Shown here piece by piece: positions 1 through 7,755 of a stretch of 35,567 bases of DNA. How positions within the stretch are numbered: position 1 is the first letter of the stretch; each line of letters begins with the position of its first letter. Source of the DNA: Desulfobacterales bacterium HSG16. Lineage in GTDB: Bacteria; Desulfobacterota; Desulfobacteria; Desulfobacterales; HSG16. Under the pieces are notes generated by a model, which saw only the letters and a program-made list of their open reading frames with translations, ran no database searches and was not told the DNA's origin. The stretch spans positions 1 to 35,567 of the forward strand of contig JAUCGE010000024.1 in the NCBI GenBank assembly GCA_030377965.1, given 5' to 3'. The position numbers and the translations under genes were made by a program.

Positions 1-64
1 CCATATCGCAGACTATTGGCAGCCTTTTGCCAAAAACAAGCTAATGCCTTTTAATCAAAGTGTG

Positions 65-640
65 TCAGGAGTCTGTATCATTGAAGATATGGTTATATTT
101 TTTGCCGCAGATTTCACAGGCAAAACGCATTCCATCCCTGGTCTGGGATTTGAGCAGTTTTCCGCATTCGCATACAAATCCTTTCAGCCTGCTTGGATTG
201 CCCATCATAAGAGCATGAGGCAGGATATCGTCTGTCACAACTGAACCTGCGCCAATCATTGAGTAATGTCCGATCTCGATTCCGCATAAAATTGTGGCAT
301 TTGCTCCGATGGAAGCCCCTTTTCTTATATATGTCGGAATTATCTCCCAGTCCGGTGAGACAGAACGGGGATACATGTCATTGGTGAATGTGGCATTCGG
401 CCCTATATAAACCTTGTCCTCTATGACGATTCCTCTGTAAATGGATACTCCGTTCTGGATTTTGACATAATCTCCTATCGTGACCCCGGTATCGATATAT
501 ACCCCTTTGCCCAGCACACATTCTTTCCCTATTCGAGAGTGTTCCCTGACATGAACATGATGCCAGATCTTGCTTTTTTCCCCGATAATCACATCATGGT
601 CGATCACCGCTGTGGGATGTACATAAAAGGTTTCAGACAT
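65..640 (-). CDS. Hexapeptide-repeat sugar N-acetyltransferase (WbpD/WlbB-like)
   Basis: This 191-residue protein is a left-handed beta-helix acyltransferase. Residues about 8-150 show the I-G-x-x hexapeptide periodicity (for example IGEKSKIW, IGDYVKI, IGPNATF, IGANATI, IGAGSVV) and the family signature NDMYPRS. The tail carries GNPSRLKGFVCECG followed by CEICGKKY, a CxC...CxxC zinc-ribbon-like end seen in many members of the UDP-2-acetamido-3-amino-dideoxy-glucuronate N-acetyltransferase family. By family knowledge it would transfer acetyl from acetyl-CoA to a 3-amino nucleotide sugar for surface polysaccharide. An AAGGA lies about 10 bases before the ATG. No polysaccharide genes are visible on its downstream side because the window ends there, so the exact sugar substrate is inferred only. 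Confidence 0.85.
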   Translation of the reverse strand: MSETFYVHPTAVIDHDVIIGEKSKIWHHVHVREHSRIGKECVLGKGVYIDTGVTIGDYVKIQNGVSIYRGIVIEDKVYIGPNATFTNDMYPRSVSPDWEIIPTYIRKGASIGANATILCGIEIGHYSMIGAGSVVTDDILPHALMMGNPSRLKGFVCECGKLLKSQTRDGMRFACEICGKKYNHIFNDTDS

Positions 641-863
641 CAGGATGCGTTCCTTTTCTCTTTATGGTACTATGCTGTTCTTTGCAGTACATTTCCAATA
701 TATAGATTTAATGATTATCCCTTATATTCATTGAAAAAGCAAGTCTCTGCATATGAAATGAAAGCCTTCGTTTCCAAGCTCCGGCTGTCAGAATGTTATT
801 GCACACTTTAAAAAATATTGTTAAATTGGCATGTTGATTGAATATTTCAATTTTTGAATCTAT

Positions 864-989
864 CCGGAAATTTCAAGTATCAGGCCGGAAATTTCAAGTA
901 TCAGGCCGGAAATTTCAAGTATCAGGCCGGAAATTTCAAGTATCAGGCCGGAAAATTCGGATGTCAAGCCGAAAAAAAGGAACATCAAA
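864..989. repeat. 21-bp direct tandem repeat array upstream of the binding-protein gene
   Basis: Four identical 21-base units starting CCGGAAATTTC and ending ATCAGG lie at 864-884, 885-905, 906-926 and 927-947. Two decayed units follow at 948-968 and 969-989, directly before the ribosome-binding site of the next gene. There are no spacers, so this is a minisatellite and not a CRISPR array. The rest of the 641-1007 gap is AT-rich and holds nothing else I can support; promoters of the two divergent genes should lie in it. Confidence 0.9.
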
Positions 990-1007
990 CAAAAAAAGGA
1001 GAATAAA

Positions 1008-2984
1008 ATGAAGAAACAATTCAAAATTTTTCCACTGCGGAAAATAATGTGTCTGGTGTTTAGGGTCTTGGATGGAATTAATGCCATAAGATTGCGCCGA
1101 ATTTGGATCGGTTTTACGGCGTATATGGGTGAATACTTATTGTCTGTACCCAACAATGCAACGCAGAAAACAGGTTCAAAAGCAAGCAAGGTTGTGGAAT
1201 TTATTTCATCCACGGCCATTAAGTTTTCTCTGGCCATGATAATTGTTACGGCCACTTCTATTTCTATTGGTCATACTGCCGGGAAGACGGTTGGCAGCAT
1301 TGAAACTGTCAGACAGGGAAAAGATGTGGCTGACACTCTGCGTATGCTCTACTGGCAGGCTCCTGTTTCAATTTTGCCGTATAAAAACAGAGCTTATAAA
1401 GATATTGAGGCGTGTCGTTTCATTTATGAACCCTTAGCAACTTTTAATATAGATGGCAGACTGATTCCCATTCTGGCAGCTAAGATTCCTTCTTTGGAAA
1501 ATGGAGGGCTGTCAGCCGATAGAAAATCTGTCATATGGAAGCTCAAACAGGGAATACTCTGGGCTGATGGAACAGCATTTACCGCCGATGATGTTATTTT
1601 TACCTACGAATACATTATGAACTCAAAACACAATGTGGATCAATCCTTCAAAGCTATTTATTCCATAATTCAAAATATCGAAAAAATTGACACATGTACA
1701 GTCAAACTGAATTTTAAGATGCCGAATTCTACCTGGGCATTACCGTTTACTGGAAAATATGGCATGATTATCCCTCGTCATATTTTTAAGCCTGTCATGA
1801 AAACAGGTTTTTCTGACAATGCATTTAACAGACAGGCTGTCGGCACAGGACCTTATCGTCTGGTTGAATTTTTAACTGAAGAAACACTGATTATCGGGGG
1901 TAATGTGGTCAGTATGATCAAGGCCGTATATGAGTCAAATCCATTTTTTCGTGAACCGGGAAAGCCTGCTTTTTCCAGAATTGAACTACGGGGAGGTGGT
2001 GATGCTGCTTCGACAGGTCAGGCCGTATTGATGGATGGTACGGCTGATTTTGCATTTGACCTTCAAATAAACTTTGAAACTTTAAAACGCCTTGAGACAG
2101 GTGACAAAGGGCGGATCATGCAGTTATTTGGTTCTGATGTGGAGTTTATAATGCTTAATTCCACTGATCCGAAATGGGATGTCAAGGATGGTGAGCATTC
2201 AAGCTTGAAATATCCTCATCCTTTCTTCAGAGACAAGCGGGTCAGACAGGCAATTGCACATTCGATTGACCGGGACACTATTGCAGCGCTTTATGGTAAA
2301 ACAGGCCGTCCGGCAAGAAACGTGGTGGTCTCTCCGACAGGCTATCGTTCTTCCAATCCTCATTATGAATTTGATTTGAAAAAGGCGGCAGCGCTTCTGG
2401 AAGACGCGGGCTGGAAAGATCATGACGGAGACGGTATCCGTGATAAAAAAGGGGTCAGGCTGAGATTGCGCTATCAGACTACGATAACCCCCCTCCGTCA
2501 GCAGATCCAGGAGATTGTGAAACGCGGATTAAATTCCATTGGTATCGAAGTAGACCTTCGAGCCATAGAATCAAGTATTTTTTTTAGTAAAGATGCAAGT
2601 AATGAAGATAGAGTCAGATTTTTCTATGCGGATCTTCAAGAGTACTATAGCGGCAATTCTTCCCCTGACCCGCTATCCTACATGAAGCGATGGCATTCTG
2701 ATTTCATACCCAGGAAAGCCAATAATTTTAAAGGGCATAACTTTGAACGCTGGGCAAATTTTGAGTATGACAATCTGTATAAGCAATCCATTATAGAGGC
2801 AGATCCTGAAAAACGACGGCAGCTTATTATCAGGTTAAACGACATGGTTGTTGACGAAGTGGTACGTATCCCGCTGGTAAATAAGGCTGTGATCAATGCT
2901 GCCAGCAACACTCTTGAAGGCATTGAGCTGACACCCTGGGATGCTGTCGTCTGGAAAATTAAGGACTGGAAAATCAAGGACTGA
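1008..2984 (+). CDS. Family 5 extracellular solute-binding protein (peptide/nickel ABC type)
   Basis: The 658-residue product matches the SBP_bac_5 fold. It has DTLRMLYWQAPVSI at the start of the mature part, the WKLKQGILWADGTAFTADDVIFTYEY segment, VGTGPYRLVEF, and KRVRQAIAHSIDRDTI. The family binds oligopeptides, nickel or sugars in the periplasm. The start at 1008 has a good AGGAG, but it gives about 72 extra residues before the hydrophobic segment (residues 73-90), so a later start such as the ATG at 1236 is possible though it lacks a clear ribosome-binding site. No permease or ATPase genes adjoin it; it sits 41 bases before a sensor kinase, which suggests a sensory role. The C-terminus ends inside a 15-bp tandem repeat (WKIKDWKIKD, then stop). 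Confidence 0.88.
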   Translation: MKKQFKIFPLRKIMCLVFRVLDGINAIRLRRIWIGFTAYMGEYLLSVPNNATQKTGSKASKVVEFISSTAIKFSLAMIIVTATSISIGHTAGKTVGSIETVRQGKDVADTLRMLYWQAPVSILPYKNRAYKDIEACRFIYEPLATFNIDGRLIPILAAKIPSLENGGLSADRKSVIWKLKQGILWADGTAFTADDVIFTYEYIMNSKHNVDQSFKAIYSIIQNIEKIDTCTVKLNFKMPNSTWALPFTGKYGMIIPRHIFKPVMKTGFSDNAFNRQAVGTGPYRLVEFLTEETLIIGGNVVSMIKAVYESNPFFREPGKPAFSRIELRGGGDAASTGQAVLMDGTADFAFDLQINFETLKRLETGDKGRIMQLFGSDVEFIMLNSTDPKWDVKDGEHSSLKYPHPFFRDKRVRQAIAHSIDRDTIAALYGKTGRPARNVVVSPTGYRSSNPHYEFDLKKAAALLEDAGWKDHDGDGIRDKKGVRLRLRYQTTITPLRQQIQEIVKRGLNSIGIEVDLRAIESSIFFSKDASNEDRVRFFYADLQEYYSGNSSPDPLSYMKRWHSDFIPRKANNFKGHNFERWANFEYDNLYKQSIIEADPEKRRQLIIRLNDMVVDEVVRIPLVNKAVINAASNTLEGIELTPWDAVVWKIKDWKIKD

Positions 2985-3014
2985 AAAATCAAGGACTGGA
3001 AAATCAAGGACTGG
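2952..3014. repeat. 15-bp tandem repeat spanning the stop codon of the binding-protein gene
   Basis: Units of 15 bases (TGGAAAATCAAGGAC) start at 2952, 2967, 2982 and 2997, with a partial unit at 3012. Each full unit codes WKIKD in the frame of the binding protein. The third unit begins TGA instead of TGG and forms the actual stop at 2982-2984. The first unit has one silent change (ATT for ATC). Confidence 0.92.
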
Positions 3015-3025
3015 AAAAAAACGCC

Positions 3026-5695
3026 ATGACACTAAAACAATTTGTGATGCCTGTAAAGTCAGCATACAGACAGTTTCTGGCAATATTTCGGAACATGAGT
3101 ATTCGGAATAAACTGGCAACAGGGTTCGGAGCCTTGGTAATGCTGACTCTGTTAGTAGTTACTTTGAACTATTTCGCTGGCAGTGGCGCAATTTCCACAA
3201 TTGAAAATACAAGCTTACGCCGAGTTCCGGCAATGCTCGCAGTTTCCCGCGCACAAGCCTGCATCCTTAAAATGTTTGGTGATGTGCGTGGTTATCTGGC
3301 GCTGGGTGATTCACGTTTCATTGACGACTATAATCAGACCAGAGAAGACTTTTTAATTGTTTTAGAACGAATGAATAACTTGATGCCCGGATTTAATCCT
3401 GAAAACAGGCGTCGCTGCAACGAACTGATGGATGCTTATGAAAAATGGAATATCCTACCTGAAAAACTCTTCAATTTAAGAGACAACAGGATGATGCGGG
3501 AACCGGCCTATGCATGGTTGAATACAACTGGCGCAAAATTGACAGCAAAAGTCGTTGTTAATGTGAAACAAATCCTTCGAGTTCAGGCAGAAGCAGACCT
3601 GTCAGTTCAAAACAATCTGATACTCAAAGATTTATCCGAGCTGCAAAATTCTTTCACAGAGATGTTTTCTGGTCTGCGAATGTTTGTTACAACCAGAAAT
3701 CCCAATTTTCGTTTTGAGTATAATGCTAACCTGATTAATAATGAAAATACCTGGAAGCAGATTGTCAGACAGAAAAAAAGGCTGTCCCAGAGACAACAGG
3801 CTGTTCTGGAAATTATTGCCCGTTCGCGGACAGAGTTGCTGAAGCAGATTCCTGAATATGTTTTTGCAGTCATGGACAGTGAAAGATGGAGGAAAGATTT
3901 ACATCTTTTTAAAATCGAAGTTTCGCCTCTGGTCGAAAAAATGCAGCGTCTGCTGCTGGAAATGACAGACAATAAGCAGGAATTTTTAAAAGCCGATTTA
4001 ACCAAAGGAATTCAAGCTCTTGACTTTGCACGTATGCTGACTCTGGCTGGAGGAACAGCAGCTCTTCTCCTAGGGATCATACTGGCTGTTTTTACAGGCA
4101 GAAACATTATCGAACCTGTGATACATTTAACCAGGACTGCCCGACAAATTCAAAAAGGCGATCTGAATGCTCATGTTCATATTACGTCGTCAGATGAAAT
4201 CGGAACTCTTGCCGCAACGTTTAACAGAATGATAGAACGACTTCATCAGACCATGTCTGCTTTGACCCATGCAAAAAATGACGCTGAGTCTGCGAACAAT
4301 GCAAAGAGTATATTCCTGACTAATATGAGCCATGAACTTCGTACCCCTTTAAACGGCATTCTGGGTTATGCCAGCATTCTCAAACGAAACCGGGATCTTA
4401 CTATCGACCAGATCACCGGCCTGAATGTCATCGACAAAAGCGGTAAGCATCTTCTTACTCTCATTAATGATATTCTTGATCTGGCAAAAGTTGAAGCCGG
4501 AAAACTGGAAATTTATCCTGGTCTGGTTGGCCTGCCTGATTTTCTGGACAGCGTAGCCAGCATCATGCGGATGAGCGCACGACAGAAGAATATCGAATTT
4601 ATTTTCGATATCTGTAATAATCTGCCTGCCGCAGTCCTTGTCGATCAGAAACGTCTGCGCCAGATACTGCTGAATCTGCTGGGCAATGCGATCAAGTTTA
4701 CGAGTGAGGGAAGTGTCACATTAAGAGTCCGGAATCGGATTTTTGACAAAACCAGGATTTCTTGCAAATTTGAGGTTCAAGACACTGGTGTTGGCATGAC
4801 TCCCGAAGAGATTTCCAGAATATTCAAACCTTTCGAACAGGCTGGCGATGTAAAAAAACGTACAGAGGGGACGGGACTGGGGCTTTCAATCACCCGTCAA
4901 CTGGTCAATCTTATGGGGGGAGAGGTTCAGGTAAAAAGCGATTATGGCAGAGGGACTATTTTCTGGTTTGAAATTCTTCTGCCCACACTGAAAAAAGCAA
5001 CATCTGAACAGTGTTTCGCTGAAACCCGTCAGGTGACCGGCTATCAAGGACAATGTCGAAAAATTCTTATTGTGGACGACGTAGAGGAAAATCGTCTGAT
5101 GCTGTTAACTCTGTTAGAGGATATAGGGTTTGATATTGCTCTGGCTGATAACGGAAAGGAAGGCGTAGAACTGGCTCAAAAACTTCATCCCGATCTTATC
5201 CTGATGGATATGGTCATGCCCATAATGACTGGATTTGAAGCAGTTTCTGAAATACGGAAGATACAGGGGTTCCAAAAAACGCCTATCATAGCGGTTTCGG
5301 CCAGTGTAATTCAGGTAGATCAGGAAAAAAGCAGATTTGCCGGCTGTGATGCCTTTCTGTCAAAGCCGGTCAGTATCAAAAAATTGTTCGAGTTTATGGA
5401 AAAGTATATGAAACTGGAGTGGATTTATGAGGATATCAGGGACTCGGAAAAGACGAATGAAAAATCAGAATCACTTGCAGATGATTCTAAAATCATCCCA
5501 CCTCCTCTGGATGAACTGGAGATATTGTATGAACTTGCCCGATTTGGCAGCATGGATATGATAGAAAAACGGGCTGTTTATATTGGCGAACTGGATGAAA
5601 AATATGTTCCCTTTACCCTGAAACTGAGGGCATTTGCCGAAGAATTTGAGGATGAGCGAATTTTGGACATGGTAAGGCTATTAATGGATAAATGA
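3026..5695 (+). CDS. Transmembrane hybrid histidine kinase (helical sensor-HAMP-HisKA-HATPase-REC)
   Basis: 889 residues. Membrane helices at about 31-50 and 337-357 bracket a mostly helical periplasmic region of about 285 residues. HAMP follows (358-410), then HisKA with H436 in TNMSHELRTPLNG, an HATPase domain with N-box NLLGNAIKF, DTGVGM and GTGLGLS, and a receiver (about 678-795) with acidic pair VDD, phospho-acceptor D728 in LMDMVMP, and the KP lysine. The last 65 residues form the helical module shared with neighbouring kinases. It lies just behind the peptide-type binding protein, so it may read that protein's ligand state; this is inference. There is no strong Shine-Dalgarno sequence close to the ATG, which fits former translational coupling to the gene before it. 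Confidence 0.93.
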   Translation: MTLKQFVMPVKSAYRQFLAIFRNMSIRNKLATGFGALVMLTLLVVTLNYFAGSGAISTIENTSLRRVPAMLAVSRAQACILKMFGDVRGYLALGDSRFIDDYNQTREDFLIVLERMNNLMPGFNPENRRRCNELMDAYEKWNILPEKLFNLRDNRMMREPAYAWLNTTGAKLTAKVVVNVKQILRVQAEADLSVQNNLILKDLSELQNSFTEMFSGLRMFVTTRNPNFRFEYNANLINNENTWKQIVRQKKRLSQRQQAVLEIIARSRTELLKQIPEYVFAVMDSERWRKDLHLFKIEVSPLVEKMQRLLLEMTDNKQEFLKADLTKGIQALDFARMLTLAGGTAALLLGIILAVFTGRNIIEPVIHLTRTARQIQKGDLNAHVHITSSDEIGTLAATFNRMIERLHQTMSALTHAKNDAESANNAKSIFLTNMSHELRTPLNGILGYASILKRNRDLTIDQITGLNVIDKSGKHLLTLINDILDLAKVEAGKLEIYPGLVGLPDFLDSVASIMRMSARQKNIEFIFDICNNLPAAVLVDQKRLRQILLNLLGNAIKFTSEGSVTLRVRNRIFDKTRISCKFEVQDTGVGMTPEEISRIFKPFEQAGDVKKRTEGTGLGLSITRQLVNLMGGEVQVKSDYGRGTIFWFEILLPTLKKATSEQCFAETRQVTGYQGQCRKILIVDDVEENRLMLLTLLEDIGFDIALADNGKEGVELAQKLHPDLILMDMVMPIMTGFEAVSEIRKIQGFQKTPIIAVSASVIQVDQEKSRFAGCDAFLSKPVSIKKLFEFMEKYMKLEWIYEDIRDSEKTNEKSESLADDSKIIPPPLDELEILYELARFGSMDMIEKRAVYIGELDEKYVPFTLKLRAFAEEFEDERILDMVRLLMDK

Positions 5696-5835
5696 CATTC
5701 GGTATACTGAAATTGCTATGAATTCCCTTAGCAGAAATGAGATTATTTTATTGATTTAAAGCTCTTGCTTGTAATTTTGTTTACAACAGATTACAATTGA
5801 AGCTGGAATCAAGATTTTAGCAGGTTAAGATTTTT

Positions 5836-5856
5836 TATCCCGTAGGGATATGGAGG
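5836..5856 (+). promoter_or_regulatory. Small hairpin abutting the Shine-Dalgarno sequence of the REC-PAS kinase
   Basis: TATCCC (5836-5841) and GGGATA (5845-5850) can pair around a GTA loop. The strong ribosome-binding site GGAGG follows at 5852-5856, seven bases before the ATG at 5864. A helix this close to the site could modulate initiation. The motif also resembles short palindromes scattered in many genomes, so it may be only a repeat. The 168-base gap (5696-5863) otherwise shows no recognisable gene. Confidence 0.45.
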
Positions 5857-5863
5857 AAAATCG

Positions 5864-7750
5864 ATGAATATCACAACAAAAAATCAGAAGAGCATTATCT
5901 TGATCATTGATGACAATATCACGAATATCAAGGTTATTGCCAAGCATCTTAACGATAATGATTTTATAACCATTGTTGCACGAAATGGCCAAGCAGGTCT
6001 GGAACGGGCAAGATTTTCCCAACCAGATCTTATTTTACTGGACGTACTCATGCCGGGTATGGACGGATTTGAAACCTGCCGCTGTTTGAAAGCAGATGAA
6101 TTTACCAAAGATATTCCTGTCCTTTTTATGACTGTTCTTTCCGAAACTTCGGATAAGCTGAAAGGATTTGAATCGGGCGGCCTGGACTACGTAACAAAAC
6201 CGATTCAGGAAGAAGAGGTTCTGGCGAGAATCACGACACATCTGAATTTGCGTAAGCTGCAAAAATGTCTGGAAGAGAAAAATGCAAAATTGCATTTTCA
6301 GGCTATGCTTATGGATCAGATAAAAGATTCGATTTTTTCAACTGATATGGAAGGGCGGATCACTTATATCAATCAGGCTGCGGTACGATCTTTCAGGAAA
6401 ACACAGGAAGAAGTGATCGGCAAAACAGTTTGTGTTTTAGGAGAAAGTCCTGAGTACACTGCTGTTCAGAATAAAATTATCAAGAAAACCTTGTCAGATG
6501 GAAAATGGCAGGGAAAAGTTGTCAATTACGACAAATCCGGCACAGAACATATTTTTGAGACAAAAACATGGCTGATTCATGACAAGAACGGAGAGCATAA
6601 GGGAATGGTCAGCACTTCAACAGATATAACAGAACAGGCAAATATGCAGGATGCCCTGGTAAAAGCCAAAGAAACAGCAGAAACTGCCAGTAAAGCCAAA
6701 GGTGCATTTCTCGCCAACATGGGCCACGAACTCCGGTCTCCTCTCAATTCAATTATTGGTTTTTCCCGGATCATGGCCCGGGATAAAAATCTTTCTTCGG
6801 AGTATCAAAAAAATTTGGACGTTATTCATCGCAGCGGGGAACACCTGCTGTCTCTCATAGATGATGTTCTGAATATGTCAAGTATAAATGCAGGCAATGC
6901 AACATTGGCAGAAGAAGATTTTGATATTTATTCCTTGATGGATGATATGAGAAATATGTTCCGTCTGAAAGCGGATGAAAAGGCTTTGAGTCTCGATTTT
7001 TATCTTGCCTCTGACTTGCCCCGATATGTCAGAACAGATGAAACCAAACTGCGCCAGGTTCTTATAAATCTGTTCAGCAATGCGATCAAATTTACAAATG
7101 AAGGGAGCGTCATTTGTCGATTGTCACTTGCAGCAACCAGCAACCGGCAACCAGCAACCGGCAACCAGCAATCAATTTATTTTGAAGTAGAGGATACGGG
7201 TTTAGGCATTGACCGCGATGAACTACCCAATATATTTGAACCTTTTATCCAGGCCAGAGAGGGCAAAAAATCTCGCAAGGGTACGGGGCTTGGGCTGTCA
7301 ATCAGCCAGAAATATGTGCAATTGATGGGCGGCGAAATAAGTGCAGGCAGTGAACCTGGCCGAGGTTCAGTGTTTACTTTTGACATTCAAGTCAGTCTGC
7401 CTGAAGCATTAGATAACAATATGATCAGGCAGATTTCTCCTGATGTAGTGCTTCTTGAATCTGATCAGCTCCGTATATCCAAAGCCAGCACGATAGAAAG
7501 CGCACTGATTTCCGACAGGCTGAAAGCCCTGCCTGATCAGTGGTACATAGATTTAAAGACCGCAACGAGAGTTACCGACCCTGAAAAATCAAATGCAGTC
7601 ATTCAGCAGATCAGAGAAAAGGACGAAATACTGGCTGACTTCCTGGCAGATCTGCTCGAACAGTATCGTTTCGATATCATCCAGGAATTGTTAGAGAAAA
7701 ATGAGAAAGAGATGTCTGTACAAAAATTTGCTGAAAAATCGGAAGAATAA
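5864..7750 (+). CDS. Cytoplasmic response-regulator/PAS/histidine kinase
   Basis: 628 residues with no membrane helices. An N-terminal receiver (about 8-128) has ILIIDDN, LLDVLMPGMDGFE and VTKP. A short coiled linker leads to a PAS domain (about 145-260, ending in MVSTSTDITEQ). HisKA has H288 in NMGHELRSPLNS, where G replaces the usual S before the histidine. The HATPase domain follows with N-box NLFSNAIKF, DTGLGI and GTGLGLS. A C-terminal helical module (about 545-605) resembles those of its neighbours. The loop between the N-box and the DTGLGI box holds a heptamer-repeat insertion (SNRQPATGNQQ). The gene starts after GGAGG and ends five bases before the next kinase, so the two are probably co-transcribed. 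Confidence 0.93.
   Translation: MNITTKNQKSIILIIDDNITNIKVIAKHLNDNDFITIVARNGQAGLERARFSQPDLILLDVLMPGMDGFETCRCLKADEFTKDIPVLFMTVLSETSDKLKGFESGGLDYVTKPIQEEEVLARITTHLNLRKLQKCLEEKNAKLHFQAMLMDQIKDSIFSTDMEGRITYINQAAVRSFRKTQEEVIGKTVCVLGESPEYTAVQNKIIKKTLSDGKWQGKVVNYDKSGTEHIFETKTWLIHDKNGEHKGMVSTSTDITEQANMQDALVKAKETAETASKAKGAFLANMGHELRSPLNSIIGFSRIMARDKNLSSEYQKNLDVIHRSGEHLLSLIDDVLNMSSINAGNATLAEEDFDIYSLMDDMRNMFRLKADEKALSLDFYLASDLPRYVRTDETKLRQVLINLFSNAIKFTNEGSVICRLSLAATSNRQPATGNQQSIYFEVEDTGLGIDRDELPNIFEPFIQAREGKKSRKGTGLGLSISQKYVQLMGGEISAGSEPGRGSVFTFDIQVSLPEALDNNMIRQISPDVVLLESDQLRISKASTIESALISDRLKALPDQWYIDLKTATRVTDPEKSNAVIQQIREKDEILADFLADLLEQYRFDIIQELLEKNEKEMSVQKFAEKSEE
7133..7174. repeat. In-frame heptanucleotide repeat inside a kinase ATP-binding domain
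   Basis: Six 7-base units alternate GCAACCA and GCAACCG, with the last degenerate (GCAATCA). The 42 bases equal 14 codons, so the present array keeps the frame, but loss or gain of one or two units would shift it. It lies in the variable loop between the N-box and the first glycine box. Confidence 0.92.
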
Positions 7751-7755
7751 CTGGC

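Noticed and set aside
810-850. Sigma-54-type promoter (TTGGCATGTTGATTGA)
   Set aside because: The GG is present but the GC at the right spacing is absent, so it does not meet the consensus.
864-989. CRISPR-like array
   Set aside because: Units are contiguous with no spacers, and no cas genes are present.
860-1255. Minus-strand reading frame with repeated SGLILEI heptapeptides
   Set aside because: It is the antisense reading of the 21-bp repeat and of the binding-protein gene. It lacks a ribosome-binding site, and the repeat peptide simply mirrors the DNA unit.
2678-3007. Minus-strand frame beginning MIFQSLIFQSLIFQ
   Set aside because: It is an antisense product of the 15-bp tandem repeat within the binding-protein gene.
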